A stretch of DNA of 64,000 bases from Endozoicomonas euniceicola (GTDB taxonomy: Bacteria > Pseudomonadota > Gammaproteobacteria > Pseudomonadales > Endozoicomonadaceae), in assembly GCF_025562755.1 (NCBI RefSeq), contig NZ_CP103300.1, positions 3,721,001 to 3,785,000 of the forward strand. Reading direction: 5' to 3'. This document shows, piece by piece, positions 33,538 to 42,014 of this stretch (positions are counted from its first letter, which is position 1; every line of letters begins with the position of its first letter). The position numbers and the translations under genes are program-made. A model generated the notes under the pieces. It made no database searches. It was given only the letters and a program-made list of their open reading frames with translations, and was not told the DNA's origin.

Positions 33538-33720
33538 ATGAACAGAAAAGAAGACATCCTCCGTCGAACCATCAAACACATCGAATACAGTGCCCAGTCC
33601 AACGAACGTTTGTCAGTCAGTGAAAATTTGTCGAAACGGTCACGTCAGGCATTCAGAGAATATGCGGAGTGTGACCGCCAGCTGATCAGAGACCTTGAGA
33701 GCCTGATCGACCACCAGTAA
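33538..33720 (+). CDS. Small charged early phage protein
   Basis: A 60-residue helical protein (KEDILRRTIKHIEYSAQSNE). The ATG at 33538 follows a GGAC-type site; the frame is open upstream inside the nuclease gene but lacks a ribosome site there. No family is recognised. Confidence 0.55.
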   Translation: MNRKEDILRRTIKHIEYSAQSNERLSVSENLSKRSRQAFREYAECDRQLIRDLESLIDHQ

Positions 33721-33745
33721 TAAAAACAAAGACAGGACAATAACA

Positions 33746-34102
33746 ATGAACAAAAAGTTCCAGGGCATTATCGAGATCATCGAGGGGTACGGATTCCACT
33801 CCCTCGCCGTCAAGCCAGAAAAAAAGGGCGAGTTGATTGGCTTCTCCGTTGAAAACGGCATCTGTCTGACAATGTTCATCGATGGCCGGTTCTTTCCAGA
33901 GGTTGATTACTGGCTGCCGGTGACCGGGGTCAATAACGCAGTGGCGCACCCGGAAGAACTGAAGGATAAGTTTGCGGGTCAGGCGTTGGTGGGATTTTTG
34001 GCTGGCGGAATGGAAACCGCTGATGAAAAGGCTGCCAAATACGCATACAACTGTGCAGACGCCATGCTGGCTGAACGCAAGCGCAGGAAGGAATCATGCT
34101 AA
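33746..34102 (+). CDS. Early phage protein of unknown function
   Basis: A 118-residue alpha/beta protein with FQGIIEIIEGYGFHSLAVKP and VDYWLPVTGVNNAVAHPEEL. It ends in a basic helix and overlaps the next gene. No family is recognised. Confidence 0.58.
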   Translation: MNKKFQGIIEIIEGYGFHSLAVKPEKKGELIGFSVENGICLTMFIDGRFFPEVDYWLPVTGVNNAVAHPEELKDKFAGQALVGFLAGGMETADEKAAKYAYNCADAMLAERKRRKESC

Positions 34103-34299
34103 TGAATCTGCTCGCCATACTTTCAGCCTTAACCACACCCAACGGCACAAGCGGCCAGAGGGTACGCAGGCACAAGAAACAGTCACGCCCATGCCTGAAC
34201 AAGTGCGGCAAGCTGCACATCCATAACAACAGTTTTTGCAGTGCTGACTGTTGCCATGAGTACCGGGCAAGAAAGAAGGAGCAGGACAATGGCCTTTGA
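34096..34299 (+). CDS. Small Cys/His-rich, zinc-binding-like phage protein
   Basis: A 67-residue basic protein with the pattern CLNKCGK and FCSADCCHEY (C-x3-C-x15-C-x3-CC), which may bind zinc. It overlaps the preceding gene by 7 bp and the helicase gene by 11 bp. Coupling suggests that it is translated, and a DNA-binding role is possible. Confidence 0.55.
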   Translation: MLMNLLAILSALTTPNGTSGQRVRRHKKQSRPCLNKCGKLHIHNNSFCSADCCHEYRARKKEQDNGL

Positions 34300-36097
34300 T
34301 CTGCGCTGGTATCAGTCAGAAGCCATTGCTGCCATCTATGAGTATTTCGGTAGAGCGCAGGGCAACCCGCTGGTGTGCGTCAGCACCGGCGGGGGCAAGT
34401 CGGTAATTATTGCCGACTTTGTCCGCCAGGTGGTGGAAGCCTGGCCCGACCAGCGCATTCTGGTTCTGGCTCATGTGAAAGAGATTCTGGAACAGAACTT
34501 TGACAAGATCACGGCGATCTGGCCACTGGCTCCCGCCGGTGTTTACTCCGCAGGCCTGAACCGTCGTGATACGGATTCAGCCATTCTGTTTGCCGGTATC
34601 CAGTCGGTTCATAAAAAGGCGTTTGACCTGGGAGCCTTTGATTTGGTGATCGTGGACGAGTGCCACCTGATCAACGCTGACAAAGACGACACCATGTACA
34701 CCGGGTTTTTCCGTGACCTGAAGATGATGAACCCGAACGTCAAGGTTATCGGCTTCAGTGCTACACCGTACCGGATGAAGTCGGGCCTGCTGACAGAAGG
34801 CGATAACGCCCTGTTTGATGAGGTGGTGTATGAAACCGACATCCAGCGGTTGATTGATGAGAACTTCCTGTCGCCACTGGTGACTAAGGGCGGTACTGAA
34901 AAGATTGATATGTCTGGCGTTCGCACCCGTACCGGCGAGTTTGTCACCAAGGATCTGGAAGACGCTGTACACCGCAACGATGTTACTGAAAAAGCCGTTG
35001 ATGAGATTTTGCGTTATGGCAGAAACCGCAAAGCCTGGTTGATCTTCTGCGTCAGTGTTGCCCATGCGGAGGAGGTGAAGGCGCTGCTGGAGTATGAAGG
35101 CATTACCACTGAATGCGTCCACGGTGGTACACCAGCCATCGAGCGCGAGCGCATTCTGAAGGACTACAAGGCGGGCAAGATTCAGGCGCTCACCAGTCAG
35201 GGCGTATTAACCACCGGCTTTGATGCGCCATTGACTGACCTGATTGCCCTTCTGCGCCCGACCAAGTCGCCCGGCCTGTACGTGCAGATCATGGGGCGGG
35301 GTCTGCGGATCAGCCCGGAGACCGGCAAAACTGACTGTCTGGTGCTGGACTACGGCGGCAATGTTGAACGACACGGCCCCATTGACCGGATCAACGTGGA
35401 GAGCGTCCGCAAGAAGCGTAAGGGTGAGAAGTGTGAAGCGCCGATGAAGGAATGTCCGGAGTGCCACACCTTTGTATTGGCGTTCACCAGTGCCTGCCCG
35501 GATTGCGGTTATGTCTGGCCACAGAAGCCCCAGCACGAAACCACCGCCAGTGATGCGGCGGTACTGGCTGACCAGGTTGAAGCAGTCTGGCACGACGTGG
35601 AAGACGTGTTCTACGACAGGCACGAAAAGAAAGGTAAGCCACCGTCGTTGAAAGTGACTTACCGCTGCGGGTTCGATTCGTACTGTGAATGGATCTGCTT
35701 CGAGCATTCCGGTTACGCCCAGAACAAGGCTCAGGTGTGGTGGTTCAAGCGGGCAGGCTTTCAGGCACCTTGCCCGCGCACTGTAGACGACGCTCTTGAC
35801 CGGGTTCGGGAACAGGGGATTCCGTTTCTGGTACCCAGCCGGATACAGGTTAAGCCTGACGGAAAGTTCCAGCGCATTCTCAATTACGACCTGACAGCCG
35901 TTGTCGGTACGCCCAGCGAGTGGAACGAAGACCCTACCGCCAAGCCTAGCCAGATGGTTATCGCCCCGAAAGAGGACGAGTTTGCCGACGCACGGGCAGC
36001 CCTGGGTGATGAGGATGATGACGACTGGAACAAAACCATGGATGACCTGTGGAGTTCATCGGGTCAGGTTGTAGAAGACGACACCGTACCGTTTTAG
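34289..36097 (+). CDS. SF2 DNA/RNA helicase (DEAD/DEAH family)
   Basis: From the ATG at 34289 (GGAG site) the product is 602 residues. All core motifs are visible: LRWYQSEAIAAIYEYF (Q-like), CVSTGGGKSV (I), VIVDECHLI (DECH, II), GFSATPYR (III), ALTSQGVLTTGFDAP (V), and QIMGRGLR (VI). A zinc-ribbon follows (CPECHTF and CPDCGYV). It resembles phage type III-restriction-like helicases and should unwind replication or recombination intermediates. Confidence 0.9.
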   Translation: MAFDLRWYQSEAIAAIYEYFGRAQGNPLVCVSTGGGKSVIIADFVRQVVEAWPDQRILVLAHVKEILEQNFDKITAIWPLAPAGVYSAGLNRRDTDSAILFAGIQSVHKKAFDLGAFDLVIVDECHLINADKDDTMYTGFFRDLKMMNPNVKVIGFSATPYRMKSGLLTEGDNALFDEVVYETDIQRLIDENFLSPLVTKGGTEKIDMSGVRTRTGEFVTKDLEDAVHRNDVTEKAVDEILRYGRNRKAWLIFCVSVAHAEEVKALLEYEGITTECVHGGTPAIERERILKDYKAGKIQALTSQGVLTTGFDAPLTDLIALLRPTKSPGLYVQIMGRGLRISPETGKTDCLVLDYGGNVERHGPIDRINVESVRKKRKGEKCEAPMKECPECHTFVLAFTSACPDCGYVWPQKPQHETTASDAAVLADQVEAVWHDVEDVFYDRHEKKGKPPSLKVTYRCGFDSYCEWICFEHSGYAQNKAQVWWFKRAGFQAPCPRTVDDALDRVREQGIPFLVPSRIQVKPDGKFQRILNYDLTAVVGTPSEWNEDPTAKPSQMVIAPKEDEFADARAALGDEDDDDWNKTMDDLWSSSGQVVEDDTVPF

Positions 36098-36107
36098 GAG
36101 CAGGGCA

Positions 36108-36257
36108 ATGGACATTAAGAAAATCAGACAGGCCTTACTACTGGCACAGGAATCCATCCTGATGCCGGAAGGCCATAAACCCAAACGGCAGGCAGTAATC
36201 AGGGAGTTAAGAGCCGCCATCAAGGAAACCCAAAAACAGGAGAAAGACCATGAATAA
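36108..36257 (+). CDS. 49-residue phage protein
   Basis: An ATG with an AGGAGCAGG site begins a short basic helical frame (MDIKKIRQALLLAQESILMP) that ends 8 bp into the next gene. No family is recognised. Confidence 0.5.
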   Translation: MDIKKIRQALLLAQESILMPEGHKPKRQAVIRELRAAIKETQKQEKDHE

Positions 36258-36453
36258 CCGTCAGGCGCTCCAGAACATTGCTGAAGACCTGGTACGTATG
36301 GAAGGCATCAGCCGGTCAATCAAAAGTGGAAATCAGCAAAAGTGGGTTAGGAATACGACGCTGATTAATAAGCCAGATCATCCGCTTGAAGTAATTAACA
36401 GCGTGATTCTGACAAACCGGATCATTGCCCGCATGATGTCAACTTCACGGTAG
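36250..36453 (+). CDS. Small basic phage protein
   Basis: A 67-residue protein (NNRQALQNIAEDLVRMEGIS) preceded by AGGAGAAAG and coupled by overlap to the 49-residue gene. No family is recognised. Confidence 0.5.
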   Translation: MNNRQALQNIAEDLVRMEGISRSIKSGNQQKWVRNTTLINKPDHPLEVINSVILTNRIIARMMSTSR

Positions 36454-36461
36454 GTGGTGAA

Positions 36462-36734
36462 ATGGACGTTCCCGTATTTGTCAGCCAGAAAGACCTTGAG
36501 TTGATTCATATAAAGAAGCTGGCTCATTTCTTTCGGGTAAACCGGCTGACCGATGAAGACGCCGAAAAGCTGGCTGACGATCTGGACGCATTAAACAGAC
36601 TGAAGGCCAGCGGGCTGGTTAGTACTGGTGAATCACTACGGTGTGAGAAACGGATATACAAGCGGTACCAGGCGCTGGTTCGGGAGTATGGGCATCAGAT
36701 AAGAAAGGAGAATAAGACATGCCAGCAAAAATAA
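36462..36734 (+). CDS. Small helical phage protein
   Basis: A 90-residue, charged helical protein (LTDEDAEKLADDLDALNRLK). It starts 8 bp after the preceding gene and overlaps the HTH gene by 16 bp. No family is recognised. Confidence 0.5.
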   Translation: MDVPVFVSQKDLELIHIKKLAHFFRVNRLTDEDAEKLADDLDALNRLKASGLVSTGESLRCEKRIYKRYQALVREYGHQIRKENKTCQQK

Positions 36735-37084
36735 AAAACAAGCTGGAAAGAGTTGCAGAACTTTTTGCCAGCAATCCCACCATGACGATTGATGAAGCCT
36801 CTCATGTGCTGGGCATTGCGACATCAACCATAGTGCTCGTCAGAAGACAGCTAGGGCTTAGTACGCCAAGAAAAGGCAGGAAATCCATTCACCGTAAAGA
36901 AGTTTTGATGCTGGGAGATAGCGGTCTGACAGCAAAAAAAATTTCGGAAAAGACCGGAATGGAAGTTAGCTCAGTATATCGGATATTAAGGGCTGACAGC
37001 AGCAAAGAGAAACCAAAACCAGTAATCGAATCAGCGTTTCCTGAATCCAACTCGGTAAACGCATTATTGATGAGGGCGTGGTGA
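36719..37084 (+). CDS. Phage regulator with two helix-turn-helix motifs
   Basis: The 121-residue protein has one HTH at about residues 20-48 (MTIDEASHVLGIATSTIVLV) and another at about 65-90 (LTAKKISEKTGMEVSSVYRI), the latter resembling resolvase- or MerR-type recognition helices. AGAAAGGAG precedes the start. It may control the right end of the early operon. Confidence 0.62.
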   Translation: MPAKIKNKLERVAELFASNPTMTIDEASHVLGIATSTIVLVRRQLGLSTPRKGRKSIHRKEVLMLGDSGLTAKKISEKTGMEVSSVYRILRADSSKEKPKPVIESAFPESNSVNALLMRAW

Positions 37085-37132
37085 TTAATTCAAAAGTTCG
37101 AAAATCAGGCAAGAGCCTAATAGGAGGGTTAG

Positions 37133-37258
37133 ATGGGATCTAAGTATAACTGGAGATTTTTAAATATATGGATTGAGTTCACACCATCTGTATACGTGCG
37201 AATCAATAAAAGATTGAAAGACAACACCTGGAGAATTTTGTTTGAAAAATGGTGGTGA
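37133..37258 (+). CDS. 41-residue Trp-rich phage protein
   Basis: The ATG at 37133 follows TAGGAGGG, one of the best ribosome sites in the prophage. The product is basic and contains five Trp in 41 residues, ending in EKWW. No family is recognised. It overlaps the next frame. Confidence 0.5.
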   Translation: MGSKYNWRFLNIWIEFTPSVYVRINKRLKDNTWRILFEKWW

Positions 37259-37428
37259 GTAATTCAAAAGCCCGGATCACCTGGGGCGTAGATGGCCATG
37301 GACAGCGGCATTACCTTTGTGAGTATTGCGAATTAGTCTTTGGCCCAGTCGATCCGGAAACCATTAAGCATGAATGTGATACCTCAAGGCCGAGGTATCA
37401 CAATAAGGATAAAAGGCAGAAACAATGA
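37255..37428 (+). CDS. 57-residue zinc-finger-like phage protein
   Basis: A GTG start inside the end of the previous gene opens a 57-residue frame containing CEYCELVF then HEC (C-x2-C-x14-H-x3-C), a possible single zinc finger. Its stop overlaps the next ATG (ATGA). The frame is supported by tight coupling on both sides. Confidence 0.5.
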   Translation: MSNSKARITWGVDGHGQRHYLCEYCELVFGPVDPETIKHECDTSRPRYHNKDKRQKQ

Positions 37429-37625
37429 CACCAATAGATGAATTGTTAGTTCAATCTGGCGAATCAGAAAGTATCGTCGAATTGGCACTGGAGAAATACC
37501 CAGAGTTCACTCGTGAGGATTGGCTCAAGGCATTGAGGATGGCTAGAGGTGGACGCAGTGTATTAACGACGGCAAAGGTTGTTGCTGGGCATAAATCAAA
37601 AGCTGATATTGAGATCAAAAAATGA
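37425..37625 (+). CDS. Small phage protein
   Basis: A 66-residue protein (DELLVQSGESESIVELALEK) with a possible helical hairpin. It is coupled by ATGA overlaps to both neighbours. No family is recognised. Confidence 0.52.
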   Translation: MTPIDELLVQSGESESIVELALEKYPEFTREDWLKALRMARGGRSVLTTAKVVAGHKSKADIEIKK

Positions 37626-38059
37626 AAACACCGTTTAACCCAAGCGCCAGAGCAATCAAGCGCGTAAAGAACCCACTGCCCAAACCAGAAGCCTGTCATT
37701 GTTGCGGTGGTTCTGTTGAAGCTGTTCGCAACAGTGAAATTTATAATGGTCGTTCTTTCGGTGAATGGCCGTGGGTGTATCTCTGCCGATCCTGTGGTGC
37801 TTATGTCGGAATGCACCCGTTTACTGATATTCCGCTGGGAACATTGGCTGACAAAGAAACCAGGATAGCCAGAAAACGCAGCAAGGCACCTTTTGAGCAA
37901 TTACACAGAACTGGCTTGATGAGCCGCAGTGAAGCTTACAGACGGCTGGCTTCAAAGCTGGGTATTAAAAAAGAAGAGTGCCACTTTGGTTGGTTTGATG
38001 CAGAGATGTGTGAACGGGCTGAAGAGGCGGTTAGGGAAGTGTTGTTGGAGTGTTTCTAA
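37622..38059 (+). CDS. DUF3268-like zinc-ribbon phage protein
   Basis: The 145-residue protein has the DUF3268 layout: CHCCGG then LCRSCGAYVGMH, forming a four-Cys zinc ribbon around residues 25-65. A basic linker and the C-terminal helix with MSRSEAYRRLASKLGIKKEE follow. These proteins are frequent in phage early regions; their role is not known. Confidence 0.75.
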   Translation: MKTPFNPSARAIKRVKNPLPKPEACHCCGGSVEAVRNSEIYNGRSFGEWPWVYLCRSCGAYVGMHPFTDIPLGTLADKETRIARKRSKAPFEQLHRTGLMSRSEAYRRLASKLGIKKEECHFGWFDAEMCERAEEAVREVLLECF

Positions 38060-38079
38060 TTCACAGGAGGTAAATAATA

Positions 38080-38346
38080 ATGCCAAAGTATAGGAAAAAG
38101 CCTGTTATTGTAGATGCAATTCAATGGTCTGGTAGATGGGAAGATGTACCAGAGGTAAAAAAATTTACAGAAAATAATGCTGTAGAAAAGAATGATATAG
38201 ATAACAAAAGATCATATTTGTTTATCAGAACATTAGAGGGCGAAATGATGTGCTCGCCTTTTGATTACATCATTCGTGGTGTGAAGGGGGAATATTACCC
38301 CTGTAAGCCAGATATTTTTGAAGCAACCTATGAACTCGCTGAGTGA
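38080..38346 (+). CDS. Conserved small phage protein
   Basis: An 88-residue protein starting MPKYRKKPVIVDAIQW and ending with IRGVKGEYYPCKPDIFEATY. This start and end pattern is common in phage proteins of unknown function. AGGAGG precedes the ATG. Confidence 0.72.
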   Translation: MPKYRKKPVIVDAIQWSGRWEDVPEVKKFTENNAVEKNDIDNKRSYLFIRTLEGEMMCSPFDYIIRGVKGEYYPCKPDIFEATYELAE

Positions 38347-38382
38347 ACAAACAATTACTTTTTACATAAGCGAACCAAGCCC

Positions 38383-38409
38383 GATGGATAACGCACTGCG
38401 TTGTCCATC
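38383..38409. repeat. Isolated 12-bp hairpin
   Basis: GATGGATAACGC and GCGTTGTCCATC pair around a 3-nt loop with a single G-T pair. There is no T run. The sequence resembles short palindromic repeats found between bacterial genes. It lies between the last early gene and the excisionase. Confidence 0.55.
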
Positions 38410-38469
38410 AGGTAATATTCAATAGATAGTGACTGTTTTAGAATCGTAAGGGTTGTTAGGAGTTTAGTT

Positions 38470-38745
38470 ATGGAAAGCACTTACCAAATGTGGTCAACAA
38501 AGCGTATCGCGAACTTTCTGGATGCGTCTGAAAATTACACTCGTAATGTTTTAATAAAGCAGCCAGATTTCCCCAAGCCAAGATACGCCACAATTTTTTA
38601 TGAAGGCAATCCACGCAAAAGTAAGCCGCGCTGGATTAGTGAAGAGATTATCGAATGGGCGAACAATGCTTATGTTAAAGAAGAAGATTACGTCAAGCCT
38701 GAAACAAAAAGGAAAGGCCGCCCACGTAAGGCGGTCACCTCCTGA
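38470..38745 (+). CDS. xis: Probable excisionase (AlpA/Xis-like)
   Basis: The 91-residue protein has an N-terminal winged-helix pattern like AlpA/Xis proteins (WSTKRIANFLDASENYTRNV, then FPKPRYATIF, SKPRWISEEIIEWA) and a basic tail (KRKGRPRK). It converges on the integrase gene with overlapping 3' ends, the normal partner position. It would direct excision and may repress int. Confidence 0.68.
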   Translation: MESTYQMWSTKRIANFLDASENYTRNVLIKQPDFPKPRYATIFYEGNPRKSKPRWISEEIIEWANNAYVKEEDYVKPETKRKGRPRKAVTS

Positions 38746-39790
38746 GCTTGGAGCCAAACTCTCTTGCAGTCTTTCGATAATACTTCAATGTGCGGTTCAT
38801 GTTAGTGTGGCCAGCCTGTCTGGCCAGCTCAAACGGTTCAAGCTTTTCAGCCAGGCGAGTCAATGCTTCATGTCTTGAATCCCTGAATTGTAAATCATCA
38901 ATATCAGTTTTATTACTGGCATGGGAGAAAACAGAGCTGACCGCTATTTTGGCTGTGGCGTCACCGAACCAATAATTGCCGCCACTATCCTTTCCAAGGT
39001 TGAGAAGATCAATTGCCCTGGTACTCAGCCCAAGTGTTTTTTTACGCTTCTCTTTACATCTATGTGCAGGCAGATCAATGACTCCATTTTTTAAGTCAAC
39101 CTCTTCCAACGTCAAAAACTGAGCTTCCTGTAAACGCATAGCAGTTTCTAAACATAGCGACCATAAGAGGGCAACGACTTGTCTTGTTGTCGCTGGTTTT
39201 GTTTTCCCGTCCCAGTCATCAAGAGCAAAAATCATTTCTTCAATTTCAGAATCAGCAACCCCCCGGTCTCGCTCGCCATCTTTAAGGTCGTTGAACTTTA
39301 CTTTCTTGCCAAATGGGGTTTCTTTGATATATCCCCACTCGACAGCCATGGTGAATACGTGCGAGAGGAAGTTCCGTTCCCTGCGAACGGTTCCGGGCTT
39401 TACAAAATTCAGGCGGGTAGTTTTCCATTCTCCAATATGGTGCGGCTCAATGTCTGCAACAAGGGTGTCCATCAGTTCGTTCAGCGGCCAGTGTTCTGGA
39501 TTGATTGCCATCTGTGCGAAGCGCTGCCGCTCACGTTTGAATGATTGGGCGCCTTCCTTTTTGGAGCTGACCTCTTTGATATAGCGCTCCATAACTTCTT
39601 TCAAAGAGACTTTGTTTCTGGAGGCTTCTGCCACTTCGCCAGCATTACTGCCAAGGTCATCAATCTCTTTCTCTCGCTTATCTGCCCAGGCTTTGGCATC
39701 TGTCCTTGTGTCGAAAGTACGACCTTCCCTGACACCTTTTTTCTGTACCCTGACAAACCAACCATGCTTCCTTTTTTCAAATGTTGCCAT
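38735..39790 (-). CDS. int: Prophage integrase (tyrosine recombinase)
   Basis: From the ATG at 39790 (the frame extends 10 codons further, without a good site) the product is 351 residues. It has an N-terminal arm-binding region (FEKRKHGWFVRVQKKGVREG), a SAM-like core (QMAINPEHWPLNELMDTLV) and a catalytic domain. The Arg of the first box lies in ETAMRLQEAQFLTL, the His-Arg box in SRHEALTRLAEK, and the C-terminal AGHTNMNRTLKYYRK contains the second His and the nucleophile Tyr. It lies 222 bp from attR and targets the tRNA-Thr 3' end. Confidence 0.94.
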   Translation of the reverse strand: MATFEKRKHGWFVRVQKKGVREGRTFDTRTDAKAWADKREKEIDDLGSNAGEVAEASRNKVSLKEVMERYIKEVSSKKEGAQSFKRERQRFAQMAINPEHWPLNELMDTLVADIEPHHIGEWKTTRLNFVKPGTVRRERNFLSHVFTMAVEWGYIKETPFGKKVKFNDLKDGERDRGVADSEIEEMIFALDDWDGKTKPATTRQVVALLWSLCLETAMRLQEAQFLTLEEVDLKNGVIDLPAHRCKEKRKKTLGLSTRAIDLLNLGKDSGGNYWFGDATAKIAVSSVFSHASNKTDIDDLQFRDSRHEALTRLAEKLEPFELARQAGHTNMNRTLKYYRKTAREFGSKLRR

Positions 39791-40012
39791 ACATCCACCT
39801 ACTGCTTTGTTGTTATTCAATGGCTTTTTTCTTTAGTGGTAAATCTAGTGGTAAATCAGTGGTAATTCAATAAGAAACTGGGGTTATACAAGAGTGCTTG
39901 GAAGTGACAAAGAGTAATATTATTTTAGACTGTATACTTTTTAACTAGCTGATTTTCATAGAATAAAGTGTTTTAAGGTGAGTATAAGTGAATAGTCGTC
40001 TTTTAGGTGAAA

Positions 40013-40040
40013 TGGGGCGATGGTGCCGACGAGAGGACTT
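40013..40040. repeat. attR core within the tRNA-Thr 3' end
   Basis: Identical to 1969-1996. The prophage supplies or restores the tRNA 3' end, so the tRNA gene stays whole after integration. Confidence 0.93.
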
Positions 40041-40096
40041 GAACCCCCAACCTTCGCATTACGAATGCGCTGCACTACCAATTGTGCTACGTCGGC
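40021..40096 (-). tRNA. thrW: tRNA-Thr (anticodon CGT)
   Basis: The minus strand folds into a 76-nt cloverleaf: acceptor stem GCCGACG/CGTCGGC, anticodon loop TTCGTAA with CGT reading ACG, T-loop GTTCAAG, and an encoded 3' CCA. It closely resembles E. coli thrW, a known phage insertion site. The adjoining pilB is also a familiar neighbour of tRNA-Thr in gammaproteobacteria. Confidence 0.95.
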
Positions 40097-40133
40097 TCTA
40101 ATCGCAAACTTCAACTTATATCACAGGCACTGA

Positions 40134-41840
40134 TTAATCCAGCGTTACCCGGTTAACTTCTTCCAGGCTGGTGACCCCTTGCAGCGCTTTCAGCAAACCG
40201 GATTGTCGGAGATTACTAAAACCTTCTTTTCTGGCCACATCCGCAATCTCCAGGGAGTTGCCTTCTGCCATAATGACCTGCTGCATGGCTGGCGTAATTT
40301 TCACCACTTCATAAATACCAACCCGGCCTTTATAGCCCTTGCTGCACTGCTCGCAGCCTTTCGGTCCATAAATAACGGCCTCTTTGGCCTGTTCTTCGGT
40401 AAAGCCTTCTTCCAGCAATGTCTCTTTGGGAATGTCGACTTCCTCTTTGCAGTTGGTGCAAAGCCGTCTTGCCAGGCGCTGGGCGATGATAAGACTGACG
40501 GAGGTGGCTATGTTGAACGACGGAACGCCCATATTCTGCAGACGGGTCAGGGTTTCCGGCGCACTGTTGGTGTGCAGCGTTGACATCACCATGTGACCCG
40601 TCTGGGCTGCTTTGATGGCGATGTTGGCGGTTTCCAGGTCCCGGATCTCACCCACCATGATGATATCAGGATCCTGTCGTAGAAATGCCCTGAGCGCCTG
40701 AGAGAAATCCATGCCCTGCTTGGGATTTACGTTGACCTGGTTAATGCCTTCAAGGTTGATTTCCACCGGGTCTTCTGAGGTAGAGATATTGCGTTCCGGG
40801 GTGTTCAGAATATTCAGGCCGGTGTAAAGCGATACGGTTTTACCTGACCCTGTAGGGCCTGTGACCAGAATCATGCCCTGTGGCTGCTCCAGGGCTTCAA
40901 GGTACATGGCTTTCTGCTCTTCTTCGTAACCCAGTGCGTCAATCCCCATTTTTGCACTGGACGGGTCCAGAATACGGAGTACGATCTTCTCCCCCCAAAG
41001 GGTTGGGAGTGTGTTGACCCGGAAATCAATCGCCTTGCTTTTCGACAGCTTCATTTTTATGCGGCCATCCTGAGGTTTGCGACGCTCAGAAATATCCATG
41101 GCCGACATAATTTTCAGCCGGGAGGCAATTCTTGGAGAGAGTGTAGCGGGTGGCCTGGCGACTTCGTGCAGAACACCATCTGTTCGAAAACGCACCCGGT
41201 AACTTTTTTCGTAAGGTTCGAAGTGCAGATCGGAAGCGCCTCCCTTAATAGCACTCAGCAGCATTTTGTTCACAAATTTTACCACCGGGGCATCGTCTTC
41301 TGCCGAACCACTGTAATCCTCGGCTGCGTCTTCGACAGCACTGACTTCCAGGTCATCAAGGTTCTCAAATTCGTCATCATCAAAGTCATTGAGCGAGTTA
41401 TCACCACCCTCTATAACCCGGTCAATGAATGCTTCAATTTTGTTTTCTTCAACCAGAACAGGCTCGGCAGCAAGACCTGTGTTGAAGCGAATTTCATCAA
41501 TAGCCTGATGGTCGGCTGGATTGACGACGGCAACAAACAGGCGGGTTCCGCGTTTAATTAAAGGCATTACCTTGTGCTTGCGGATGAGGTTTTCGTTAAT
41601 GAGGTCTCTTGGAATATTGTCAGGATCGAAAGCGGTAAGGTCGAACACAGGAATGCCGAACTCTTCAGCGGTCACCAGTGCCAGCTGTGGGTAGGTCAGC
41701 TGTTTGTCTTCAACCAGTTGCTGAGACAGGGTTTTGCTGGACTGCTCTGCTTTAGCCTGAGCAGATCGTACCGCACCTTCATCAAGCAGCTGATTGACCA
41801 CCAGGCGCGCGGCCAGACCGTTCAGGGGGGTGTCTGCCAT
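40134..41840 (-). CDS. pilB: Type IV pilus assembly ATPase PilB
   Basis: The 568-residue protein is the extension motor of type IV pili. It has an N-terminal MshEN domain (residues about 30-170; PVFDLTAFDPDNIPRDLINE), SDLHFEPYEKSYRVRFRTDG, Walker A GPTGSGKT, the Asp box FLRQDPDIIMVGEIRDLETA, the His box TGHMVMSTLHTNSAPETL, and the tetracysteine metal motif CTNCK and CEQC. The other pil genes are not adjacent: left is the tRNA and prophage, right the nik operon. Confidence 0.96.
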   Translation of the reverse strand: MADTPLNGLAARLVVNQLLDEGAVRSAQAKAEQSSKTLSQQLVEDKQLTYPQLALVTAEEFGIPVFDLTAFDPDNIPRDLINENLIRKHKVMPLIKRGTRLFVAVVNPADHQAIDEIRFNTGLAAEPVLVEENKIEAFIDRVIEGGDNSLNDFDDDEFENLDDLEVSAVEDAAEDYSGSAEDDAPVVKFVNKMLLSAIKGGASDLHFEPYEKSYRVRFRTDGVLHEVARPPATLSPRIASRLKIMSAMDISERRKPQDGRIKMKLSKSKAIDFRVNTLPTLWGEKIVLRILDPSSAKMGIDALGYEEEQKAMYLEALEQPQGMILVTGPTGSGKTVSLYTGLNILNTPERNISTSEDPVEINLEGINQVNVNPKQGMDFSQALRAFLRQDPDIIMVGEIRDLETANIAIKAAQTGHMVMSTLHTNSAPETLTRLQNMGVPSFNIATSVSLIIAQRLARRLCTNCKEEVDIPKETLLEEGFTEEQAKEAVIYGPKGCEQCSKGYKGRVGIYEVVKITPAMQQVIMAEGNSLEIADVARKEGFSNLRQSGLLKALQGVTSLEEVNRVTLD

Positions 41841-42014
41841 TGTGGTTCCACTGTTATTTTAAGAGTTGTTATTTTTAAAAGCTGTTTTCGCAAACTGATA
41901 ATTACTATATCAGCAGAGTTCTGGCGGGGTTAAGTAGTTTATCAGGACTTCAGGGGAACCACTTGGGGAAAACGGGGCTACCTGAAACTGAGATAGCCCA
42001 TAGCACCGACGATC

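Larger units (their letters stand above)
1969..40040. mobile_element. Complete prophage with lambda-type head and P2-type tail, integrated in tRNA-Thr
   Basis: The element of about 38.0 kb lies between two 28-bp core repeats. It carries an integrase and probable excisionase at the right end, a lambda-like immunity region, replication and recombination genes, a lysis cassette, lambda-type head genes (GpA terminase, portal, protease-capsid) and a P2-type contractile tail (V, W, J, I, fibre, FI, FII, E/E', T, U, X, D). No essential module is obviously missing and no structural gene is broken, so it may be inducible. Structural genes read leftward and the recombination genes rightward. Confidence 0.93.
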
